Below are positions 10,758 to 20,311 of a stretch of 64,000 bases of DNA, in pieces. A model generated the notes under the pieces. It did no database searches. It was not told the origin of the DNA and worked only from the letters and a program-made list of their open reading frames with translations. The stretch lies in contig NC_080557.1 in assembly GCF_030253575.1 (NCBI RefSeq), positions 13,678,001-13,742,000 of the forward strand, read 5' to 3'. This DNA is from Rhododendron vialii (lineage: Eukaryota > Streptophyta > Magnoliopsida > Ericales > Ericaceae). The position numbers and the translations under genes were made by a program. The stretch's first letter is position 1; each line of letters opens with the position of its first letter.

Positions 10758-12552
10758 TGTAAAGACCCGGTTTTAATTATTATTATTTTAATTGGTTGTC
10801 AGTTGCCACATGTGCTTGTGTCGGAGTGACATGGGACCCATGTCTGTATCTCGAGACTTTTTTTATAATTAGATATACATTCGAGGCAAAATTTGAGTTT
10901 TGAGGGTTGAACTATAAATTCACGAACCTTGGAGAGTTGATCGATGTTCATGTTACTATTGAACTAGAGGGACCTATGGTGTGATTTTTTCTATAAAACT
11001 AGATTTTTTCTCCAAGGGGAATCGGCTCCCCCATTTTCCCCATTTCCATGGTTTTCTTTTTATCTTCTTCTCTCTCTTAATTCCCTCACACTCTCTCCCA
11101 CTACATCACAATCAACCTCACAAATTTACTAGATTTTGGAAGATCTGAGGAAGGAAATGCTTAATTTCATACCTAGAACTCAAAATCATTGGAGCTAAGA
11201 GTGGGTTTGGTGGCAATTCAAAGCTAGGGCTTGGTATTTGCATCATTAAGATAGGATACATGACTAACCATCTTGATATGTTTATTTTTAGTGTAACAGT
11301 TGTGGATTTGTTGTAGATAACGAATATTTTTTTATTTATTGAGAATTTATGTTAGGTTTAAAATCTCATATGGAGAACACGGGTTCTTCTTGATATTTGT
11401 AAAATTCTTGAATTTTATGTGCTATTGAAGTGTAGAATTGTTTAATGTTGGGAATACATGTAGTTTATATGAGACTTTGTATCCATGTTGCGCGTTTAAC
11501 ATCTAGAGAAAAGAAAAAATGCTTACTTGAGGAATAAAGGTTAATTTGATATGCAAAAATTATGACTCTTGCACTTTGAGATTTTATATTCTTATGATTT
11601 GTGAAGGTCACTCGTGTTAATGAAGAATTCATCATGTGTATTTGAAGTTTATTGAATGTTTGGAACTTGGATAATTAATTAGGAATTATGCGGATGATGT
11701 TTGGATATGAATTATCCCGTTCGGTGAGATAGGTTGAGATGATTGTGCTCGACTGCTCGGGTTATGTTGGTCTAGATCTTGGTGGTGCTCCTAGGAAAAA
11801 CAAGCTGGGCTTGGCGAGCTACTCGGTGAAAGACCGGAAATTGTTATGGTGGTATACCATACCCGATTACCCCAGTGCAAAGGTGGTGCTTGTACCCGAT
11901 TACCCCGATTCATGGGGGGTACTTGTACCTGATTACCCTTGGTTTGTAAGGTTGGTGCTTGTACCCAATTACCCCGGTTCATGGGGTGGTACTTGTACCC
12001 GGCTACCCTCGGTAAGATATTAGAGTTAGCGTATGGTTATGACTATGGGTTGAACCTAAGAATGTTGGAAATTTAACCTTAACACATGCAATAAAAGCAT
12101 AAACCTTAAGTGAAAAAGTCAAGCCCCCGTCAAACATTGAAAGCGTTAACCAAACAAAATAAAATAAACTCTTTATTTCTGCAAAACCCTAAAGCAATTT
12201 ATCTTGTGAAAAAAAAAATAACATAATGGATATATTTTTCATAAAAGCTTAACAAGTTTCCTGGGCCTGAAGGATGTTTCACCAATCATAACTCCACATA
12301 ATCAAATCGTATAACTTCATACCCATAAGTCTCTAGAACAACATACTCTTTAGTGCCAAAATAAGTTACATAACTCCTAGTTTTACTGTTCAAAAATAAT
12401 AAAATGACTTTTCAGTACCATTATCAAAACTACCAAAGACATCGTATCAAATCCGGCCTTATGGCCTTACATGTTTCTAGACATATGCTAACAAAATAAC
12501 AGCACAAAACGACTCCATGAAGCCACAACTGCCACCTGAAAAAGTTTAAACA
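10758..12552. mobile_element. Solo LTR (probably Ty3/gypsy) inside the LINE
   Basis: The LINE reverse-transcriptase region is interrupted from TGTAAAGACCCGG (10758) to AAAGTTTAAACA (12552), 1795 bp. The flanks share TCTAT (10753-10757 and 12554-12558), consistent with a 5-6 bp target duplication with one changed base. A TATA-like CTATAAAACT lies near 10992. Near 11862-12010 are repeated TACCCGATTACCCC-type motifs, as in long LTRs of some plant Ty3/gypsy lineages. No primer-binding site, gag or pol was found, so it is best read as a solo LTR. The right end is less certain than the left. Confidence 0.65.
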
Positions 12553-13482
12553 ATCTATTCACAGAGACAAAGCTCATGGACCAGATGGCTTTAATTCAGC
12601 TTTTTTCCTTGATAACTGGGATATTGTTTTTGTAGGATTTTGTTGCTGGTGTGTTGTCTTTTTTTGCTTCTGGTTCAATGCCAAGAGGATGGAACTCTAC
12701 TGCAGTAGCATTGGTACCTAAGATTTCTGCTCCTAACTCCATTAAGGACTACATACCTATAGCCTGTTGTAACACCATATACAAATGCATAACCAAGATT
12801 TTGGCTAATAGAATGCAGGTTGTTCTCCCTATTATAATTGGGCCTTCTCAATCTACCTTCATTAAAGGTAGATCTATTTTGGACAACATTTTATTTATGC
12901 AAGAACTTGTGAGAAGCTATCCCAGGGATCAAGGATCTCCAAGATGTGCCATTAAGCTAGATGTGATGAAGGCTTATGATAATGTTGTGGATTGGAGGTT
13001 CTTATTTGATGTTATGCAGATAATGGAGTTCCCTGTTCAATTCATTAGTTGGGTCAGAGCTTGTGTTACTACCCCAAGGTTCTCTATTCTTATAAATGGA
13101 GAGTTGAAATGGTTTTTTCGTGGGAAAAGGGGATTTCGACAAGGGGACCCTATATCCCCTTTTCTGTTCTTACTCATCATGGAAGCTTTCTTTGCTTTGT
13201 TACAATTTAGGATTTCCCAAGGAGGTTTCTCTTTCTCACTTAGTGTTTGCTGATGATATGTTCGTAATCTGTGGGGCTAACTCTCCTACTTTTGCTACTA
13301 TTGATGGGTTGTTGAAGGATTTTCACTCCTTTTCTGGCTGCAGACAAATTTTAACAAGAGTGCTTGTTTTTTTGCGGGGGTAAGTGCTAATTTGAAAGAG
13401 GTTTTGAGATCCGTCCTGAATGTCCCTAAGGAAAGTCTTCCTATTAAGTATTTAGGGGTTCCTTCAATTTCCACAAAACTAA

Positions 13483-13709
13483 TGCTGTGTTTGGATGAAT
13501 TTTTGAAAAAAAATTGGAATTATGAGTGAAGAGAGAAATGAAAGTAATGATTGAAAGTAGAGATAATAAGTGGAGAGAGAAAGAGAGAGAAAAATGAGAA
13601 TAATGATTGGAGATATGAGTAATGAGTGGAGAGTAATAATTGAAAGTAGAAGCAATGAGTATTTTTTGAGTTGGAAAAAAATTTTCAAAAAAGGGAACCA
13701 AGCAAGGCA
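13483..13709. mobile_element. Tourist-like MITE (PIF/Harbinger)
   Basis: 227 bp flanked by TAA on both sides (13480-13482 and 13710-13712), the PIF/Harbinger target duplication. The ends are TGCTGTGTTTGG and, on the opposite strand, TGCCTTGCTTGG. The interior is rich in GAGAGA and AATGAG motifs and has no coding capacity. It interrupts the LINE between the YLGVPS region and the sequence encoding DCVVLKDR. Confidence 0.8.
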
Positions 13710-14608
13710 TAAGGCATTTTGATTGCGTGGTTCTTAAGGATAGAATGTAGAAGAGAATCCAATCTTGGTCTAATAAGTTGCTATCTTTTGGGGGGAGAGC
13801 TCAGTCGATCAATTCTGTTCCGCATCCAGGTTTATTGGTCTTCCATATTCATTCTTCCTAGGAAAACTATGAAGGAAATTGAAAGCCTTCTTAGTGCTTT
13901 TTTTTTTGGAAAGGTTTGGAGTTGAAATCCTCAAGAGTTAAGGTTGCTTGGGCTGCTGTCTTTGTCCCTAAAAAGGAAGGTTATTTGTGTTTTAAGAGGC
14001 TCATTGAATAGAACAAGACTTCAATGTTAAGATACTTGCGGGCTATCTGCAAAAAGGAGGATATCCTGTGGTTAAATGGATTCACTCTTATGTAATAAAG
14101 AATCGGTGTATATGGTCTCTGGATCTCCCTCAAGATTCATCTTGGACACTGAGGAATATCTTTGGATTGCAAAGGGATGGTCAAAGATTTATTCAAAATA
14201 GTATTGGGAATAGCTGTAACACTTTCTTATGGTTAGATAATTGGCATTCCCTTGGCCCTTTGTACCTTAAGTATGGGGATGGGGTGGCTTTCAATTTAGG
14301 AAGATCCCTAAATGCGAAAGTTAGTTCTATAGTTCATAATGGGGGATGGAAATGGCCTAGGAACAGAAATGTTGTCATTAAAGAAACCATGGATAATACT
14401 GCGGCTATTTTGATTCCCCATGGAGATAGAGACGATACACTTATCTGGATTTTGTCTGCTACTGGCAGCTACTCTACCAAGTTAGCACGGGAAGCTTTGC
14501 GTTCCAAAGCCCCTGTTGTTGGTTGATGGCCCATGGTTTGGTATAAAAAGCATGGATAGGTTGGCTATTCTTGGGAGGCTCTCTACCAAGGATAGGTTGC
14601 ATAACTGA

Positions 14609-14759
14609 CAGTGTTCTAAAACTTGGTATTCCTCGCTGAGTACTGGCTCCAAGGTGCCTGGCCGAGGGGACTACTACTCGGTGGGCACTACTCGCCGACT
14701 AACGCCGAGTACTCACACCAAGGTGCCTGGCCGAGCGAGTAGCAAGTTTTAAAACAGTG
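14609..14759. mobile_element. Small hAT MITE
   Basis: 151 bp with CAGTGTTCTAAAACTTG at the left and the inverted CACTGTTTTAAAACTTG at the right. Flanked by the 8-bp duplication ATAACTGA/ATAATTGG (14601-14608 and 14760-14767, two differences). A GC-rich AAGGTGCCTGGCCGAG motif occurs twice inside. Inserted in the LINE. Confidence 0.82.
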
Positions 14760-15003
14760 ATAATTGGGGGGTTATAAATGATAGTAACTGTGTATTGTGC
14801 TATGGGGGAGTAGAATCTCATTCCCATTTTGTTTTTCGACTGCCCTTTCTCTTTTTTTTGTTTGGTTACGGGTTAGAGCTTGTTGTGGTCTTCCAGCCCA
14901 TGCTTGGGATCTCAATTCAAAAGTGTTGTGGGGTTCTCCACACAGCAAGGGAGGTTCTATGAGGTTTGCATTGTTTAAACTCTATTTCGCAGCATCTGTT
15001 TCT

Positions 15004-15392
15004 TAGTTGCACGAAGCGGAAGCGGGAGCAAAGCATGGGAGTGAGGGAATACAGAAGCTCCCAAGGTTGGCGTGTACATATATTATGACAATAATGTAGC
15101 ATTCACTTTACAAGTACAATCATTTAGGAAGTAAAAACATGGGCCAAGTCCTCCTTAAGTGTAGGAAATGCGCTAGTGTTACAATATAGTATGATTTTCT
15201 TTTCAATATATGACTTGGGCTAGATATATGGGTTCATCGAAGACCAATTAATAAAGCCAAGTGTCCATGTTTTTCTATAAAAAGATCATACAAAAGCTCT
15301 CTTTTTGTAAGGAATGAGTTCCCATCTCAATGGGAGCCTCCCGTCAAGCTCCTTAGTTGGGAGTGCAAAAGTAGGTTCCCATGGTGCAACTA
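15004..15392. mobile_element. hAT-like MITE with TAGTTGCAC ends
   Basis: 389 bp with termini TAGTTGCACGA on the left and the inverted TAGTTGCACCA on the right. It splits the LINE between the sequence encoding FKLYFAASV and YYLWKEQNG. The 8-bp flanks are only weakly alike (CTGTTTCT/GGTTTTGT), so the superfamily rests on the termini. Next to the left end is a GCGGAAGCGGGAGC run resembling the element at 23607. Confidence 0.65.
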
Positions 15393-16140
15393 GGTTTTGT
15401 TTACTATCTTTGGAAGGAACAAAATGGTCGAATTTTTCTTCAGTTGGGTCATGACTGTACTGAAGTTGAGAAATTAATTTTGGATGACGTAAAGAGTTGT
15501 TCTAGTTCCTGGAAATGCGAGATCAAATCCCCTGACAATTTCAAAGTTTGCTGCGAGTGGAGAATTTTAGATTCATTTTTTTTGTAATTTTCTCGTTAGA
15601 TCAAATCACTGGTTTTGGTTGTATTCCTTCTCAAGGTTTTTCATTGAGTTTCTGGGGTGGCTCCCTTTATAAAATCTGCCTTTCTCCAAAAAAAAAACTA
15701 CGGATCAATATTAATTGTACGATCCAATCCAATTACAAACTCAGTTTTGTCACGCAAAAAAAAATCGGAAGACAAGAGTACACGTTTTGCAAGTAGAGAG
15801 TAATGCAGACTTTGTTGCAGCTCGGAACAACTACTTGCAAAGCCCTCATCATTTCTGATATTCTTTCTCTAAGCAACTGTAAAAGAGAAGTAGACCAGTA
15901 AATGCGAAGCAGTGACCTTTACCCAGAGAGACAAATGCAGAATGCAGAGAAAAAACCAAGTGAGGCCGGATTTCAGCCAGATAGCCCACCCTCACGTTCA
16001 TGAAACTCAACTCAACTCACCCTTTCAGCTATGATGTACGGATCTATCGCTTGTCCAGGTCGGGCTCTCACCCTTGGGCGGATACCTGGTGGCTGTGGCA
16101 CAGAAACTGTTGTGCTAGGAGCTGGTTGTCCAGAAAAAGC

Positions 16141-17811
16141 CTACAAAAGAATACATGACCAACCCTTTTTTCCTACCTCAAAACTACATATCCCAAAGCT
16201 GAATTTCATGGGACACGTCATATTTTATTATGATTCAAATCCCCTAACAAGCAAAGATTGAGCTAAAAATCAAGAAATTGGAAAAAGAAAGAAGAATAAA
16301 CTCTATAAAAGAAATAGAACTAAGCACTGTCAAAGTTGACAAGCCTCAAAGTATTGCAAACTATCCAAGAAGATTATTTTACATAAATTCATTAGTTATG
16401 AACAAACATTGCATCGGGTTTAAGTAAGTTCACTGATATAATTGTAACGAGGGATTCATGCATTGCATTTTTCGATTAACTTAAAAACAAACTGAAGTCA
16501 ATAAACACGCTTTCTTTAAATGATTGTATAATAGGAGAAGTAGGGCCAGAAACAGAAGACTATACAAAATCGATGGAGATTTGTGCCAACATACCTCAAA
16601 GCAGATATTACCACTCTCATCAGTCTACTTAACTTGAGGCTTACCGTTCTCTGGTCCATGAGTCAAGGCTACATAGCATCCACAGATAGCCAAGTAAGTA
16701 GGAGGAAATAAATGACAAAGCTAATTAAGTTACATATCGGACATAAATTTTGACCAATGAAAGACCCATACAAATCTCTAAATATGGTTTTTGTTTCTAG
16801 CAAGTGAAAAATATAAGGCAAAAAAAACCTAAAAACTAAACACTAGCAAGAAAAATATTAGGAACAAAGAAATAAAAAAGGCTTTGACACATCATCAAAT
16901 TCTCGCCTGGTTCCAGGCTCACCCAACAACTTGAGTGGTGAGACACAAGACACGGAGGAATACAATGACATAAGAATCTACGGCTGTGACCATTACATCA
17001 CGAACATTACCCACATGACCACATCATCTTTACAACCCAAGTCACTACAACAACCCAGATCACCCAATGAAAACAAAAAAGCCCAAAAACCTGTTACATT
17101 GAGCCAGAAAAAAAGAGATCATTACGAAGTAAAAAAAGAGATCATTACGAAATATCTCACAAGTTCAGATTAGTGCTCCAAAAAATACACCAACTGAAGT
17201 GAGATCAACAAAATATGCAATATAGTTTGCATTAATAGCTATATCCTATACTAAAAACATTAGAATTGAGATACATGAGTAACTGAAAAACAGAAGACTT
17301 GGAAGGAAAAGTTTCTTCATCGATTAAAAAAAACTTAAAATAAAAAACCCGGTACATTGTTGCGTGACAGGTAAATGCTTAAACTAAAAAGCATTAACAG
17401 AAAGTTATTAAATTTATGAAGGGAAGGGGGAAGAACAAGAAGCCGCCAGAAAAAGAGCCAGCATTATCTAGCATCTCCCACAAATTCAAATTAGTGCTCC
17501 AAGAATTACACCAACCGATGTGAGGCTTAACATTCTCTGGTCCATGAGTCAAGGCTACCAAGCATCCATAGATAGACAAGAAGTAGGAGGAAATTAATAA
17601 CAAAGCTAATTAAGTTACATATCTGTCGTAATTTTGATAGATGAAAGACCCATACAAATCTCTAAATATGGTTTTTGTTTCTAGCAAGTGGAAAATATAA
17701 GGCAAAACAAACCTCAAAACTAAATACCAGCAAGAAAAATATAGGGAACAGAGAAATTAAAAAAGCTTTAACACGTCATCAAATTCTTGCCTGGTACCAG
17801 GCTCACCCAAC
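16141..17811. repeat. Imperfect ~880-bp tandem repeats (left part of array)
   Basis: The stretch from ~16640 (TTCTCTGGTCCATGAGTCAAGGCTAC-type landmark) recurs at ~17520, a period near 880 bp; the copies keep their order over about 290 bp up to the CAGGCTCACCCAAC landmark. A second motif family (AGTGCTCCAA.AA.TACACCAAC with CAATATAGTTTGCA) occurs at ~17175 and ~17494 and again in the right part of the array. 16141-16640 shows no recognised feature. No gene seen. The array was later split by the hAT insertion at 17812. Confidence 0.7.
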
Positions 17812-18189
17812 CAGTGATTTAAAAATCGCAACTAGGCGAGACTAGGCGTGAGGTGATCCTATATCGCCTAAGAGGTGTGAGGCGATGCGAGGTTGCATAA
17901 GGCGAATGACTAGTCGTGACTCGTATCAACTAGTCGTGAGGCGTGAGGCGCCTTAAAAGCTCGACCAGGCACCGAAACCGAAACCCTACACCCAACCTTC
18001 GTCGACCCTCGTTGGCTCCCGTACATCTGAAACCCTTCAAAACATAACAACCATCCACCGCCGACCCCGTCACCACCGAGCCTCATCAGAGATCGAAACC
18101 CTTTGAAAACCAAACACCCATCCACCGCCGACCTCTTTCCACCCTCGCCATCCAGCGGGAAATAATTTCCGTCCCCCGACGAACTTCAG

Positions 18190-18373
18190 TGATGTAGTAT
18201 GTAGTAAGGGTATTTATGTCTTTTGTATTGGGTCTATATATAGGTGTCGGAGTCCGTTCATTTGGTAGCTTTTATCATTTTGAACAATTATCTATCAAGA
18301 GCATATAGTCTCTTTTGTATCCCTTTTGGGAGTTCTCTCTCTACATTATCAATGGGTATTTGGATTTGCATCA
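18190..18373 (+). repeat. 5' LTR of Gypsy element
   Basis: 184 bp from TGATGTAGTATG to TTTGCATCA, with a TATA-like CTATATATAG near 18231. Confidence 0.92.
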
Positions 18374-18375
18374 TT

Positions 18376-18387
18376 TGGTATCAGAGC
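18376..18387 (+). other. Gypsy primer-binding site
   Basis: TGGTATCAGAGC two bases after the 5' LTR, complementary to initiator-Met tRNA. Confidence 0.92.
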
Positions 18388-19170
18388 GCCTAGGCTCGAT
18401 CCCAACCATTCATCACGCAGGAATCCTTGCCGGCAAACCTACCCTAGCCAGAACCCTAAAACGGCGCCAGAAACCTCGGCGGAATCTCGTTGGAAACACC
18501 ATTTCACTCGAAATTTCCAAATCTAAACAACCCACTACTCTAAACATCAATTTCGACCCTTAAAATCCACAGATCGACAGTTTTTGGAGCTGTTATTCCT
18601 ATATCGGACAACTAAAATCGTTTCGAAGCTCAACCCATACTTTTCCAGCCATTTTGGCGCTCAAAAGGGCTCGATCTGCTTGTTTTAGACTCGACCCAGG
18701 CTGTTAGCCAAATTCAGTGCTTGTTTTGCTGTTTCTACACTCGTTTCGTGTTTTCGAGCTTGACCCACCCATTTTTATGCTTGAAACATTGATTCGGATC
18801 CAGATCTACCATTTTTGGCACTTGAAATAGTGATTTCATGCTCGTTTTCACTGTTTCAACACTCAAAACAGTTGATTAATGTTTGAAAAGCCTTTGTTTG
18901 GCACAAATCAGCTGATTAGTTCTCTTTCAGCCTTCAAGTAGTAAATGTCTCCGAACTGCTCTTTGGGCACTCAAATCTGTGTTTTTGGTTCTATTCTAGC
19001 TAGGTTTGTCTCGTTTGTTGCTATTTGCTTCGATTTCTTGCGTTTTGTTGTTGGGTTGTCACTATTTGAGTTGATTGATTGTGATTTGAGGTTGTTCGTG
19101 TACTGAGTTGACTGGGTTTTCATTATATGGGGTTGATTTGCTTGTTTTTGGAGTTGATTGCGGGATTGTA

Positions 19171-20311
19171 ATGGCTTATCGGACTAGAGATAGAGGAGGA
19201 GGTCGAGGTAGAGGCTTTGTTGTGAATAATGGTGAAGATAATGAGTTTTGGCAACCAAAACCATGAGATTAAAGAGTTGAAACAAGAAGTTGCTATCCTA
19301 ACGGCGATGGTGCAAAGCATGCATGTGTCGAGTGCGGGTAGTGGAGGGTCCGAGGACTCTCATAGTCACTTTGACAACCCGTTTGGTGATTCAAATTGGC
19401 GTAGGCCACCCTCCACTCACTCTCCTTATAGGTGGGAGAAGAACATTAAGATTGAAGGAACATTAAGATTGAACTTCCCGAGTTCAATGGAAGTCTTAAC
19501 CTGGATGAGTTTGTTGATTGCATGAATACCGTTGAAAGAGTGTTTGATTATGGAATGTCTCCGAGGAGAAGAAGGTGAAGATAGTGGCTATCTGTCTCAA
19601 AGAAAAAGCTTCAGCTTGGTGGGAGCAATTGCAAGGAACTAAGATACGAAGAGGAAAGGAAAAGATTAGAGAATGAGAGAAAATGAAGAAGAAACTCAAT
19701 GAGCAATTCTTGCCTTTCAACTACATGCAAAACCTCTAAGAATTTGCATAATCTCAAACAAGTTGGAAGTGTTGATGAGTACACGGAAGCCTTCCATCAA
19801 TTTTTTGCTAGAGTTGATTTGAATGAAAGTGAAGATCAAATGGTTACAAGGTACATAAGTGGGTTGACAACCACAATCCAAGATGTTCTTGCTATGCAAA
19901 CTTTGTGGACGGTTTTGGAAGCTTATAATCGGGCCTTGGTGGCTGAAAAGCAAGAAAAGAGGAAGTTCTTGAGATTTGGGCCACAATATCAAGGCGTTTC
20001 CAAGCCCAGTTACTCTTATTCTAGGGGTGGTTGTCTCTAACAGTGGCCAAGGTGCTTCTTCCGGGGTTGGTACTCAAAACCTAGCAAATAAGGCTTCAAC
20101 ACCCACTCAAAATCAGCCTCAATCCGGTGCTTCGGGGACTCGAAATCAATTCCAAAGTGGAGGTTTCAAGTGCTTCAAGTGTGGGGAACCGGGTCACAAG
20201 TCTTCGGATTGCCGTAAGGCTTCTGGAGGTCATTACAAGGCACTCTTCATTAAGGAAGTAACGGAGCAAAATTGTGAGGATGATATTCCCGTTTATGACG
20301 AAGACATGTGA
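19171..20311 (+). pseudogene. Gypsy Gag, broken
   Basis: The first frame starts at 19171 (MAYRTRDRGGGRGRGF) and hits a stop after about 33 codons. Gag-like sequence continues in other frames: a coiled region at 19229 (HEIKELKQEVAILTAM), the retrotransposon-gag domain near 19740-19960 (QVGSVDEYTEAFHQFFAR) and a CCHC knuckle at ~20170 (CFKCGEPGHKSSDC) before the C-terminal segment. At least three frame changes are needed, so no protein is made. Confidence 0.85.

Larger units (their letters stand above)
9407..15590 (+). pseudogene. LINE ORF2 (endonuclease-reverse transcriptase), multiply broken
   Basis: ORF2 starts at 9407 with MTKIGVWNIRDLN, an APE-type endonuclease N-terminus. It soon meets a stop and further frameshifts, but endonuclease landmarks persist: VEAKI, LLGGFNVVRSRTER (GDFN motif), FWYTWTNR and GVSDHCVLVLS (SDH motif). 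A 17-20 base G run lies near 9981-9999. After the solo LTR the reverse transcriptase is clear at 12570-13253 (HGPDGFNSAFF, LDVMKAYDNV, GFRQGDPISPFLF) and continues with the catalytic LVFADDMFV at ~13240 in another frame. 14068-14526 and 14760-15000 match the LINE C-terminal zinc region (CVLCYGGVESHSHF); 15384-15590 continues with YYLWKEQNGRIF. Known role: nicks target DNA and copies LINE RNA. It cannot be functional here. Confidence 0.88.
5100..15700 (+). mobile_element. L1-type LINE, degenerate, containing five later insertions
   Basis: A plus-strand LINE can be followed in pieces: ORF1 with DUF4283 and a CCHC knuckle, an endonuclease, a reverse transcriptase and the zf-RVT-like C-terminal region. 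It is interrupted in order by Copia (6462-8919), a probable solo LTR (10758-12552), a Tourist MITE (13483-13709), a small hAT (14609-14759) and another hAT (15004-15392). When these are skipped the LINE protein frames resume. The 3' end is ill-defined: short A runs lie near 15690 and 15753 but no clear target duplication was found, so both outer limits are approximate. It lies inside the last recognised intron of the bHLH pseudogene, in opposite orientation. Confidence 0.85.
2244..16140 (-). pseudogene. bHLH transcription factor pseudogene (UNE12/LRL type), split by a transposon nest
   Basis: Three consecutive exons of a plant bHLH gene lie on the minus strand. Exon 16140-16021 encodes a segment ending QPPGIRPRVRARPGQAIDP then YIIAER, the UNE12/bHLH59/LRL signature before the basic region; the family usually has RRGQATDPHSIAER. 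Exon 15876-15811 encodes LLRERISEMMRALQ then VVVPSCNK, the basic region and first helix. Exon 2309-~2244 encodes TDRAAMLDEIIDYVK then LLRLQV, the loop and second helix. Intron positions (AER|L and CNK|TD) match the family, so this is a DNA-level copy and not a retrocopy. Decay shows as loss of the RRGQ and HSIAER residues that contact DNA, and no recognisable donor after LRLQV. The last intron is ~13.5 kb because of nested insertions. The N-terminal exon and the C-terminal part were not found. Confidence 0.85.

Noticed and set aside
11739..12023. 94-codon frame with repeated VPDYP
   Set aside because: Produced by the tandem TACCCGATTACCCC motif inside the solo LTR.
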